The position numbers and the translations under genes are program-made. A stretch of DNA of 14,643 nucleotides from Pseudomonadota bacterium (GTDB taxonomy: Bacteria > Pseudomonadota > Gammaproteobacteria > Burkholderiales > Sulfuriferulaceae), in contig JAJYGL010000177.1 of the NCBI GenBank assembly GCA_021790625.1, positions 5,457 through 20,099 of the forward strand, written 5' to 3'. Under the pieces are notes generated by a model, which ran no database searches, had not been told where the DNA came from, and saw only the letters and a program-made list of their open reading frames with translations. Shown piece by piece: positions 7,738-13,787 of the stretch (the first letter of the stretch is position 1; each line of letters starts with the position of its first letter).

Positions 7738-8453
7738 AAATTTGGCATTATGTGGCGATTGGGTTATTGGTTTATGGCGTGGCATTGCTGATACAGGCTC
7801 CGGCAAGTCTCGCGGACAAATGGTTGGCACAGTCGACCAATGGCGAATTGCGCTTGACCAATGTACACGGCACTCTCTGGCACGGAGCGGCAAGATTGGG
7901 CGCCATGGATTTTGGTTGGCGCATGCAGCCGGGCTATTTGTTATTGGGGCAGCTGCGGGTCGTCCTCAACCGCCCTCAAATAGCGCAACCGATGCACATT
8001 ATCGCTTCCGCCAACCAGGTCATTCTCGACCATGTGGACATCTGGCTGCCACTCGCGCCGTTGATTGACCGCAGTGATGCGCGCATGAAATCGCTGGGGC
8101 TGGCCGGACAACTGCATTGCCAGACCGAGCATTTGACCTTGGCCGATGGCATGACCGGGTCGGCGAGCGTAGACTGGATCGACGCGCAAAGCGCGTTGTC
8201 TCGCGTTGCCCCATTGGGCAGCTACCATTTTGCTGTACAAGGCGCCACGAGTCAGATCAACGTACAGTTGACCACTTTGCAAGGCCCACTGTTTTTGCAG
8301 GGTAACGGCAACTGGGAAAGATCCTCTGGCTTTCGTTTGTCTGGTTATGCGCAAGCCAAACCCAAAGCGCTACAAGGCTTGCTTGCCATCATTGGCAACC
8401 CGGCGGGCAATGGTCGATACCGTTTTTCCTTGCCTTCTGCCATCAGCCGATAA
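7734..8453 (+). CDS. gspN: Type II secretion system protein GspN
   Basis: 239 residues with one N-terminal membrane segment (YVAIGLLVYGVALLIQAPASL) and a periplasmic beta-rich domain containing GELRLTNVHGTLWHGAARL, GWRMQPGYLLLGQLR and late FRLSGYAQAKPKALQGLLAIIG. These match the GspN family, an accessory component missing from many type II systems and of poorly defined role. It is the last gene of the gspG-N series: 216 bp separate its stop from the next gene. The 165 bp between its stop and the toxin-antitoxin operator (8454-8618) hold only an imperfect hairpin at 8458-8490 without a T-run, and nothing else recognisable. Confidence 0.88.
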   Translation: MKIWHYVAIGLLVYGVALLIQAPASLADKWLAQSTNGELRLTNVHGTLWHGAARLGAMDFGWRMQPGYLLLGQLRVVLNRPQIAQPMHIIASANQVILDHVDIWLPLAPLIDRSDARMKSLGLAGQLHCQTEHLTLADGMTGSASVDWIDAQSALSRVAPLGSYHFAVQGATSQINVQLTTLQGPLFLQGNGNWERSSGFRLSGYAQAKPKALQGLLAIIGNPAGNGRYRFSLPSAISR

Positions 8454-8611
8454 TGGTGACAGAAGTGATTGCAGGCAGACTGCACTTGTCAACAACCAAC
8501 TGATTTATTTTGTTAAATTGCCGTCGCAATCCTGTGGGAATTAATCAGCTATTTTCTAAGAACAGTATGGTATCCGTGTTTTGCGGCCGATATCAACTAT
8601 TAAAAATTCGC

Positions 8612-8640
8612 TTTATTGTGTAGCACAGCTGTGCTACATT
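8612..8640 (+). promoter_or_regulatory. Candidate promoter of the toxin-antitoxin operon
   Basis: TTTATT (8612-8617) and TACATT (8635-8640) are separated by 17 bp. Both are partial matches to sigma-70 boxes. The perfect palindrome at 8619-8638 fills the spacer and enters the -10, so a bound repressor would block polymerase. Placement is an inference from geometry. Confidence 0.4.
8619..8638. promoter_or_regulatory. 20-bp perfect palindrome, probable antitoxin operator 1
   Basis: TGTAGCACAGCTGTGCTACA is a perfect inverted repeat, 31 bp before the antitoxin start. Ribbon-helix-helix antitoxins usually bind such palindromes and repress their own operon. Confidence 0.7.
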
Positions 8641-8654
8641 GGATCGAATCCAAT
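8638..8654. promoter_or_regulatory. Second inverted repeat, probable operator 2
   Basis: ATTGGAT and ATCCAAT arms flank a 3-bp centre (cga). It abuts operator 1, sharing base 8638, and lies at the expected transcription start, just before the ribosome site AGGAG (8658-8662). The arm sequence differs from operator 1, so the two may bind different proteins or be read at different affinity. Confidence 0.55.
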
Positions 8655-8669
8655 TTTAGGAGCGACATC

Positions 8670-8954
8670 ATGTCAACGACGACCATCCGATTGCCTGATG
8701 ACCTTAAGGCTCGCGTTACGGAGGCAGCAAAACGTGCCGGAACGACTGCACACGGCTTCATCCTGGAAGCCATAGCAGAAAAAACCGCCAGGGATGAAAG
8801 ACGCGCAGATTTCGAAGCCGAGGCCGAAGATCGCTATGTCAAGATTATTGGTTCTGGGGAAGCCGTTTCCTGGACTGACATGCGCGACTACCTGAAGGCG
8901 AAAATTGCCAACAAGACCGCCCATCTGCCCAAAAGCCGCAAGTTTGCACGCTAG
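8670..8954 (+). CDS. Ribbon-helix-helix (CopG-type) antitoxin
   Basis: 94 residues. The N-terminus STTTIRLPDDLKARVTEAAKRAG followed by TAHGFILEAIAEK is a ribbon-helix-helix DNA-binding fold: a short beta strand (TTIRLP) and two helices. The charged C-terminal half (about 45-94, SWTDMRDYLKAKI) would wrap the toxin. The start is fixed by AGGAG at 8658-8662, 7 bp before ATG. An in-frame ATG at 8616 lies inside the operator and is rejected. The toxin gene starts 2 bp after its stop. The family neutralises ParE/RelE-type toxins and autorepresses, here probably through the palindromes at 8619-8654. Confidence 0.88.
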   Translation: MSTTTIRLPDDLKARVTEAAKRAGTTAHGFILEAIAEKTARDERRADFEAEAEDRYVKIIGSGEAVSWTDMRDYLKAKIANKTAHLPKSRKFAR

Positions 8955-8956
8955 TC

Positions 8957-9259
8957 ATGGCGTCTATTGAACTTGCGCCGGAAATTGGCGAGGATTTCCG
9001 ACGCATCTTTGACCACCTGATGGTCTTCAAGGTGGAAAATCCAGATCATCGGATCGAGGAAATCATTGCGGCGATCGACATTCTTGCAAACAACCCACTC
9101 ATAGGACGCCGGATAGATTCCGGTCAACGTGAACTGGTAATTGGCCGCCGATCTCATGGATATATTGCACTCTATCGATATATCCCGGAAATCGATACGA
9201 TTTTCGTCCTGGCAATCAGAAGCCAAAATGAGGCTGGATATGCAGATCATAACTATTGA
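8957..9259 (+). CDS. ParE/RelE-superfamily toxin
   Basis: 100 residues. The pattern IELAPEIGEDFRRIFDHL at the N-terminus, a middle helix IIAAIDILANNPLIGRRI, and C-terminal strands ELVIGRRSHGYIALYRY and TIFVLAIRSQNEAGY fit the ParE/RelE toxin fold. Whether it attacks gyrase (ParE) or ribosome-bound mRNA (RelE) cannot be told. The PLIGRRI-to-LYRY layout leans towards ParE. Only 2 bp separate it from the antitoxin stop and no ribosome site is visible, so translation is probably coupled. It ends 24 bp from the 3' end of the opposing tRNA gene. Confidence 0.85.
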   Translation: MASIELAPEIGEDFRRIFDHLMVFKVENPDHRIEEIIAAIDILANNPLIGRRIDSGQRELVIGRRSHGYIALYRYIPEIDTIFVLAIRSQNEAGYADHNY

Positions 9260-9283
9260 TATGGCAGCAATTTTGTACAGTAA

Positions 9284-9359
9284 TGGCGCCCCCAGCACGA
9301 ATCGAACGTGCGACCCCCTTCTTAGGAGGAAGGTGCTCTATCCACTGAGCTATGGAGGC
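9284..9359 (-). tRNA. tRNA-Arg (anticodon CCT)
   Basis: Read on the minus strand, 76 nt with encoded CCA. Acceptor arm GCCTCCA pairs with TGGGGGC, allowing one G-T pair. The D-arm region AGCTCAGTGGATAGAGC is present. The anticodon stem CCTTC/GAAGG holds loop CTCCTAA with anticodon CCT. The T stem GCACG/CGTGC holds loop TTCGAAT. CCT reads the AGG arginine codon. The gene faces the toxin-antitoxin operon tail to tail. Confidence 0.96.
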
Positions 9360-9370
9360 GTCGCCGCGTC

Positions 9371-9399
9371 ATTTTACGCGCTTTACGGTCGGTTGACCA
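9371..9399 (-). promoter_or_regulatory. Candidate promoter of tRNA-Arg
   Basis: On the minus strand, TGGTCA (9394-9399) and TAAAAT (9371-9376) are 17 bp apart. The predicted start is about 5 nt before the mature 5' end. A GC-rich stretch follows the -10 (GACGCGGCGAC), the kind of discriminator seen at stringently controlled stable-RNA promoters. Confidence 0.55.
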
Positions 9400-9411
9400 C
9401 GCAAGAAAGCT

Positions 9412-9429
9412 GTTGCCGCATGCGGCAAC
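9412..9429. repeat. 18-bp perfect palindrome
   Basis: GTTGCCGCA followed directly by TGCGGCAAC, in the gap upstream of the tRNA promoter. No T-run follows on either strand, so a terminator is doubtful. It is the first of five inverted repeats in 9412-9618. Confidence 0.8.
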
Positions 9430-9453
9430 TTTGCAATGTCAACTTTGCAATGT
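9426..9453. repeat. 14-bp direct repeat, two perfect copies
   Basis: caactttgcaatgt occurs at 9426-9439 and again at 9440-9453 without a break. The first copy overlaps the right arm of the palindrome at 9412-9429. It looks like a small local duplication. Confidence 0.85.
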
Positions 9454-9458
9454 CATTG

Positions 9459-9492
9459 TGCGGTAGCATGAACGCCAGAATGGCGGACCGCA
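9459..9492. repeat. Nested inverted repeat
   Basis: Outer arms TGCGGT (9459-9464) and ACCGCA (9487-9492) enclose an inner hairpin CGCCA-gaa-TGGCG (9473-9485). It is capable of folding as RNA on either strand. No gene overlaps it convincingly. Confidence 0.6.
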
Positions 9493-9510
9493 TTTGCAGA
9501 GGGGGTGGGT

Positions 9511-9564
9511 AAAACAAAACACGACCGGCCCCACAGCACATTGTGTGGCGAAGGAGTCGGTCGT
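9511..9564 (-). terminator. Probable rho-independent terminator on the minus strand
   Basis: Arms ACGACCG (9521-9527) and CGGTCGT (9558-9564) enclose a further short CCACA/TGTGG pairing. On the minus strand the stem is followed by GTTTTGTTTT (complement of 9511-9520), a U-rich tail broken by one G. It lies 54 bp beyond the stop of the small minus-strand gene at 9618-9749 and could end that transcript. Confidence 0.5.
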
Positions 9565-9570
9565 TTCAAA

Positions 9571-9592
9571 GATGCCAGCCAAGGCTGGCATC
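9571..9592. repeat. 22-bp perfect inverted repeat
   Basis: GATGCCAGCC, then AA at the centre boundary, then the complementary GGCTGGCATC. As RNA it would make a 9-bp stem with a 4-nt loop. On the minus strand only TTT follows, so it is a weak terminator at best. It may form one unit with the next palindrome, 8 bp away. Confidence 0.8.
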
Positions 9593-9600
9593 GTCACGCT

Positions 9601-9618
9601 ACGGGGCTTAAGCCCCGT
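9601..9618. repeat. 18-bp perfect palindrome at the end of the small gene
   Basis: ACGGGGCTTAAGCCCCGT is a perfect palindrome. Its last base is the first plus-strand base of the stop codon of the minus-strand gene at 9618-9749. Together with 9571-9592 it resembles a paired REP-type element, but genome-wide copies would have to be found to say so. Confidence 0.75.
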
Positions 9619-9749
9619 TATTGCTCACCATGGTTTTCTTTGGATTTTTTGAGGAACCACCAAGTAAACCAACTTATCATCGTGACAGCGAAACCTACGG
9701 TGAAAATGCTTAACAGGCCAATTGGGGTTTTAAATAGAATATCAAGCAT
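9618..9749 (-). CDS. Small single-span membrane protein, DUF3149-like
   Basis: 43 residues on the minus strand. The N-terminus MLDILFKTPIGLLSIF is followed by a hydrophobic span (GLLSIFTVGFAVTMISWF), an aromatic border TWWF and a basic tail LKKSKENHGEQ. Residues PIGLLS and the overall plan resemble the DUF3149 family of short proteobacterial membrane proteins, whose function is unknown. Three signals argue that it is real: a near-consensus promoter at 9796-9823, the ribosome site AAGGAGG five bases before ATG, and a hairpin terminator downstream. The tail would be cytoplasmic by the positive-inside rule. It stands alone, divergent from aat. The family assignment is from memory of the motif and is less sure than the gene call. 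Confidence 0.78.
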   Translation of the reverse strand: MLDILFKTPIGLLSIFTVGFAVTMISWFTWWFLKKSKENHGEQ

Positions 9750-9795
9750 GACATCCTCCTTGCATAGCGGGTTACAATAAACATTTTTAAGGATA

Positions 9796-9823
9796 ACTAT
9801 ATCTTCTTGTAAAAATTTGTCAA
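9796..9823 (-). promoter_or_regulatory. Strong sigma-70 promoter for the small membrane protein
   Basis: On the minus strand a perfect TTGACA (9818-9823) and TATAGT (9796-9801) are separated by 16 bp. Transcription would begin near 9789 and give a leader of about 40 nt that carries AAGGAGG. It is the best-matched promoter in the window. Confidence 0.78.
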
Positions 9824-9876
9824 GTATCCGTCAGGAAGTTTTTGTGTCGCTGTGTTTTTTTTGTGGTGGCTTCCGT

Positions 9877-9882
9877 TACAAT
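9877..9882 (+). promoter_or_regulatory. -10 box of aat, possibly a leaderless start
   Basis: TACAAT ends 6 bp before ATG 9889, so transcription would start at or next to the A of the start codon. No Shine-Dalgarno sequence lies in 9865-9888. The -35 region is a T-run (about 9854-9862) without a clear hexamer, so the promoter call is tentative. Confidence 0.4.
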
Positions 9883-9888
9883 GTTGTT

Positions 9889-10581
9889 ATGTTGCGATGG
9901 TTGACACAAACAGTAGATTTTCCCGCCACAACGTCGGCGCTGCATGAACCGGCAGGTTTGCTTGCTGCAGGTGGCGAATTGACGGTACCTTGGCTGTTGG
10001 CTGCTTACCGACAGGGTGTATTCCCCTGGTTCAACGAAGCAAGTAGCCCAATTCTATGGTGGAGCCCTGACCCGCGTATGGTGTTGTTGCCAGAGCAATT
10101 GCATGTACCTCGTTCACTGGAGCGGGTGTTGCGGCAGCAGCGGTTTCATGTGCGCTACGACACAGCGTTTGAAGCTGTGATTCGCGGTTGTGCGGCAGCA
10201 CCGCGTGTTGGGCAGGATGGCACGTGGATTGGGGAGAAGATGATAACCGCTTATATGGCACTGCACGAAGCTGGATATGCGCATAGTGTTGAAGCCTGGC
10301 AGGGCAATGTGTTGGTGGGTGGCCTGTATGGAGTAGTGTTGGGGCAGGCGTTTTTTGGTGAATCGATGTTCGCCCGGGTGGCGGATGCGTCAAAAGTGGC
10401 CTTTGTGACGGCGGTACGCCAGATGCGGGAACGTGGGGTGGTGGAGTTGATTGATTGTCAGATGTACACAGAGCATCTGGCGCGGTTTGGGGCAAGAGAA
10501 ATGCCTCGTGTCGAATTTGAACAGCGTCTGAGCCATGCATTGGCGACCACAACGAATGTCTGGATAGAAAAGATGGCATGA
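9889..10581 (+). CDS. aat: Leucyl/phenylalanyl-tRNA--protein transferase
   Basis: 230 residues. Conserved blocks in order: GLLAAGGELTVPWLLAAYRQGVFPWF (about 23-48), ILWWSPDPRMVL (55-66), GTWIGEKMITAYMALHEAGYAHSVEAW (111-137), GGLYGVVLGQAFFGESMF (144-161) and LIDCQMYTEHLARFGA (187-202). The enzyme moves Leu or Phe from tRNA to N-terminal Lys or Arg of proteins and marks them for ClpS/ClpAP degradation. It acts in the cytosol. ATG 9889 is chosen because homology begins at MLRWLTQTVDFP. A TTG at 9817 would add 24 unlikely residues. The stop overlaps the bpt start (ATGA at 10578-10581). Confidence 0.95.
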   Translation: MLRWLTQTVDFPATTSALHEPAGLLAAGGELTVPWLLAAYRQGVFPWFNEASSPILWWSPDPRMVLLPEQLHVPRSLERVLRQQRFHVRYDTAFEAVIRGCAAAPRVGQDGTWIGEKMITAYMALHEAGYAHSVEAWQGNVLVGGLYGVVLGQAFFGESMFARVADASKVAFVTAVRQMRERGVVELIDCQMYTEHLARFGAREMPRVEFEQRLSHALATTTNVWIEKMA

Positions 10582-11306
10582 TGAACGCGCGTGGAATGTC
10601 TGTTGTTAATTTTTATGTGACGGCGTCTTACCCTTGCAGTTATTTGCCGGGTCGTATGGCGCGTTCGCAGGTGGCAATCACCAGGGCTGGCATGGGTGCC
10701 GGCCTGTATGACCAACTGTTGCAGCATGGATTCCGGCGTAGTGGATCAAGTGTTTACCGTCCTCGTTGCGATCAATGTCAGGCTTGTGTGCCGGTGCGGC
10801 TCCGGGTGGCGGATTTTCGGCCCAATCGTACGCAGCGGCGGGTGTGGCGCCGACACGCAGACGTAACGGTCAGTATGCAGCGTCCCGATTTTGAGGCGAG
10901 TCATTTTGATCTGTATCGACGTTATCAGGCAAGCCGTCATGCCGGCGGCGGGATGGATCAGGATGATCAGGAACAATATCGCGAATTTTTGATGACAAGT
11001 GAAGTGGACACGCGGTTGGCGGTGTTTCAGCGACAACAAACCCTGTATATGGTTAGCCTGATTGATGTGGTATCTGATGGACTGTCGGCGGTGTATACGT
11101 TTTTTGACCCTGCGGCGGACCATGATAGTCCTGGTGTATTAAATGTGCTGTGGCAGATTGATTTGACACGCCAGTTGGGGTTACCCTACTTGTATCTGGG
11201 ATATTGGATCGCTGAAAGCCGTAAAATGGCGTACAAGCAACAGTACCAACCACTGGAAGTCTGGTTGGACGGCGCATGGCGTGAATGGCAGGCAGTACAA
11301 CAATAG
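10578..11306 (+). CDS. bpt: Aspartate/glutamate leucyltransferase (bacterial Ate/Bpt)
   Basis: 242 residues. N-terminal CSYLPGRMARSQV, then GFRRSGSSVYRPRCDQCQACVPVRL with the Cys cluster of this family, RYQASRHAGGGM, and late SVIYTFF-like LSAVYTFFDP with YLYLGYWIAESRKMAYKQQYQPLE. These mark the bacterial arginyltransferase-like branch that adds Leu to N-terminal Asp or Glu (EC 2.3.2.29). It works beside Aat in the same N-degron route, and the ATGA overlap with aat supports joint expression. A second ATG follows at 10581. 33 bp separate its stop from thyA. Confidence 0.94.
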   Translation: MMNARGMSVVNFYVTASYPCSYLPGRMARSQVAITRAGMGAGLYDQLLQHGFRRSGSSVYRPRCDQCQACVPVRLRVADFRPNRTQRRVWRRHADVTVSMQRPDFEASHFDLYRRYQASRHAGGGMDQDDQEQYREFLMTSEVDTRLAVFQRQQTLYMVSLIDVVSDGLSAVYTFFDPAADHDSPGVLNVLWQIDLTRQLGLPYLYLGYWIAESRKMAYKQQYQPLEVWLDGAWREWQAVQQ

Positions 11307-11339
11307 CAAACGCGATGTGGTTGATGACGGGGAGCAGGT

Positions 11340-12134
11340 ATGCAGCAGTATCTTGATTTGATGCGCCATGTGCGCACGCACGGCACCATGAAAGCCGATC
11401 GTACGGGCACGGGCACTTTGTCGGTTTTTGGCTATCAGATGCGGTTTGATCTGGCGCGCGGGTTTCCTTTGGTGACCACAAAAAAGTGCCATGTGCGGTC
11501 GATTTTTCATGAGTTGTTATGGTTTTTGCGCGGTGAGACCAATATTCGCTATTTGCGTGAGCATGGCGTGACCATTTGGGACGAATGGGCAGATGCCGAA
11601 GGGGAACTGGGTCCGGTGTATGGGCGGCAATGGCGCAGCTGGCCTACGCCGGACGGGCGACATGTTGACCAGATAAGTGAGGTGATTCGGCAGATTCGCA
11701 CACAACCCGATTCGCGTCGCATGGTGGTGTCGGCGTGGAATGTCGGTGAACTGGACAACATGGCGTTGGCGCCTTGCCATGCTTTGTTTCAGTTTTATGT
11801 TGCCGATGGAAAATTGAGTTGTCAGTTGTACCAACGCAGCGCCGATATTTTTCTGGGGGTGCCATTCAACATTGCCAGTTATGCGCTACTGACCATGATG
11901 GTCGCTCAGGTGACAGGGCTTTTGCCGGGAGAGTTCATTCATACGCTGGGTGATGCGCATTTGTATCTTAACCATTTGCAGCAGGTAGACGAGCAGTTGT
12001 CACGACAACCACGCCCTTTGCCGCAGGTGCGACTGAACCCCCAGATTCAGGATATATTCGCTTTCACCTTTGAGGACATCGAACTGATGAATTATGATCC
12101 CCATCCCGCTATCAAGGCGCCGGTGGCTATCTGA
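11340..12134 (+). CDS. thyA: Thymidylate synthase
   Basis: 264 residues, the same length as the E. coli enzyme and alignable with its numbering. Catalytic Cys146 is in ALAPCHALFQF, phosphate-binding Arg21 and Arg166 are present, Asp169 and Asn177 lie in QRSADIFLGVPFNIAS, and His207/Tyr209 are in GDAHLYL. It converts dUMP and methylene-tetrahydrofolate to dTMP and dihydrofolate. GGGGAG at 11329-11334 is 5 bp before ATG. folA, a common partner downstream, is not the next gene here: a response regulator begins 30 bp after the stop. Confidence 0.98.
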   Translation: MQQYLDLMRHVRTHGTMKADRTGTGTLSVFGYQMRFDLARGFPLVTTKKCHVRSIFHELLWFLRGETNIRYLREHGVTIWDEWADAEGELGPVYGRQWRSWPTPDGRHVDQISEVIRQIRTQPDSRRMVVSAWNVGELDNMALAPCHALFQFYVADGKLSCQLYQRSADIFLGVPFNIASYALLTMMVAQVTGLLPGEFIHTLGDAHLYLNHLQQVDEQLSRQPRPLPQVRLNPQIQDIFAFTFEDIELMNYDPHPAIKAPVAI

Positions 12135-12164
12135 CCTGTTTTGATGCACCTTTGACAAATCGCC

Positions 12165-13787
12165 ATGATAGATTTTAGTAAAAAGCGCGTTCTGATTATT
12201 GATGATAGCCAAGCCATGGCGTCATCGTTGCGTATGACATTGACAAATTTTGGTATGACGCGCAGCGAAATGGCCAATACTGCTGGTGAAGCGCTATTCC
12301 GCATCCGCAATCGTGAATTTGACATGATTGTCTGCGATTACAATCTTGGCGAAGGCACGGACGGGCAACAATTGCTGGAAACCTTGCGTCGGCAGGAAGT
12401 TATCTTGCCCTCGGTGGTTTTTTTGATGGTGACCGCCGAGAGACAATACGAAAAAGTCGTGCTGTGCGCGGAAATGGCGCCTGACGACTATCTGCTCAAA
12501 CCATTTACTGCTGAAACAATGCGGGTGAGGCTGGAGCGGGTGTTTGAGAAAAAAGAAGCCTTTGCGCCAATTTATCATCAGTTGATACAGAATGACATTG
12601 GTGCGGCACTTGCTGCCTGCGATACTTTACTGGTTGACCGGACACGTTATGTGATTGATGTCATGCGCATGAAGGGTGAATTGCTGCTGGAATTGGGACG
12701 TGAGGAGGAAGCGCAGCAATTGTATGAACAGATTCTTGCCACGCGTGCCGTGCCTTGGGCGCGGCTTGGTCTGGCGCGCGCCATGCGTGCCACGGGCGAG
12801 CTTGACGCGGCGAATGACCAGTTGCAACTGGCCATCGAGGAAATGCCGGAATTTTTGCCCGCTTATGATCTGTTGGCAAAAGTGGAGGAAGAACAAGGTG
12901 ATACGGAAAAAGCACAGCAGACTTTGGACAAAGCCATCAAAGTATCGCCTGGCAATGTCACGCGTCAGACCGCGTTTGGCGAGGTGGCGTATCGTAACGG
13001 AGATTTGACAACGGCGGCGCAGGCATTTGGTAGAGTGGTGGAAAGTAACCGCAATGCTTTCATGCGGTCACCACAGGAATTTGTCAATCTTGGACGCATA
13101 CAGCTGGAGCAGCAGCAATTCGACAAGGCGTTGCAAACCCTGAATGGTGCGCGTAGCGTGTTCGGGGACGACCCACAGATGGAACTGTCTGTGTCAACCA
13201 TGGAATCGTTGACACATCAGGTGGCGGGCAATGCAGACAAGGCACGAGATGCATTGGACAGGGCATTGGCTGCGCGCGATCAGGCCAGACTCAACCTCGG
13301 TGATGCTACAGCGCTGGATCTGGCCAAGGCATGTTTTCTAAATGGTAAAGAAGACGAAGCGCGCGCGTTGGTCAAAGAAATGACCAGTAATTTTTATGAC
13401 GATACCCGATTGCAGCAATCCGTACGGCAAATGTTGAAATCTGTCGGGCGTGAACATGAAAGTAAATCGTTGGTGGAAGATAGCGCCATGGAAGTCGTGA
13501 AATTGAATAACGAAGGCGTGCTGTTGGCACGTCAGGGGAATCTGCAAGGTGCTATTGACCTGTTACTTGAAGCCAGCCACCGTATGCCACAGAATATTCA
13601 GTTGGCATTGAATGCTGCGCAGGCCATGATCGTGGAGAGTGACCGTTATGGATGGAATACCGAGCACATGAAAGTCGCACAACAGTTGCTTGCCGTGCAT
13701 GAAACGCGATATGGAAAACTGGATAAATTTAAGAAAATCAAGGTAATGATGAAGGATGTCGGCGCTAAATTCGGAGTAGACCTATGA
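12165..13787 (+). CDS. Response regulator with TPR output (REC-TPR)
   Basis: 540 residues. Receiver domain about 7-128 with acidic pair D13-D14, phospho-acceptor D58 (IVCDYNLGEGTDG), T90 (LMVTAERQ) and K112 (YLLKPF), so it looks able to be phosphorylated. From about 160 onward come tetratricopeptide-like repeats: clear units at about 197-229, 231-264 and 266-294, weaker ones at 303-335, and one near 447-480 (NNEGVLLARQGNLQGAIDLLLEAS). No DNA-binding or enzymatic output domain is seen, so the output is probably protein-protein contact. The layout recalls VieB-type regulators. ATG 12165 has no strong ribosome site. Its stop overlaps the kinase start as ATGA (13784-13787), which points to the kinase as its partner. 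The physiological target is unknown. Confidence 0.92.
   Translation: MIDFSKKRVLIIDDSQAMASSLRMTLTNFGMTRSEMANTAGEALFRIRNREFDMIVCDYNLGEGTDGQQLLETLRRQEVILPSVVFLMVTAERQYEKVVLCAEMAPDDYLLKPFTAETMRVRLERVFEKKEAFAPIYHQLIQNDIGAALAACDTLLVDRTRYVIDVMRMKGELLLELGREEEAQQLYEQILATRAVPWARLGLARAMRATGELDAANDQLQLAIEEMPEFLPAYDLLAKVEEEQGDTEKAQQTLDKAIKVSPGNVTRQTAFGEVAYRNGDLTTAAQAFGRVVESNRNAFMRSPQEFVNLGRIQLEQQQFDKALQTLNGARSVFGDDPQMELSVSTMESLTHQVAGNADKARDALDRALAARDQARLNLGDATALDLAKACFLNGKEDEARALVKEMTSNFYDDTRLQQSVRQMLKSVGREHESKSLVEDSAMEVVKLNNEGVLLARQGNLQGAIDLLLEASHRMPQNIQLALNAAQAMIVESDRYGWNTEHMKVAQQLLAVHETRYGKLDKFKKIKVMMKDVGAKFGVDL

Noticed and set aside
8458..8490. Imperfect hairpin after gspN as an operon terminator
   Set aside because: About 11 pairs (GACA, AGT, GCAG with matching right arm), but the left arm carries bulges and no T-run follows, so it is not listed as a terminator.
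9284..9359. tRNA-Arg as an attachment site of an integrated island
   Set aside because: No second copy of the tRNA 3' end, integrase or phage gene is visible in the window. The adjacent toxin-antitoxin pair alone does not show integration.
9426..9453. Start of a CRISPR or longer tandem array
   Set aside because: Only two contiguous 14-bp copies with no spacers. A simple local duplication explains it.
9505..9780. 91-codon plus-strand frame across the hairpin region
   Set aside because: It runs through several palindromes and opposite the small membrane-protein gene. Composition is random-like with no domain.
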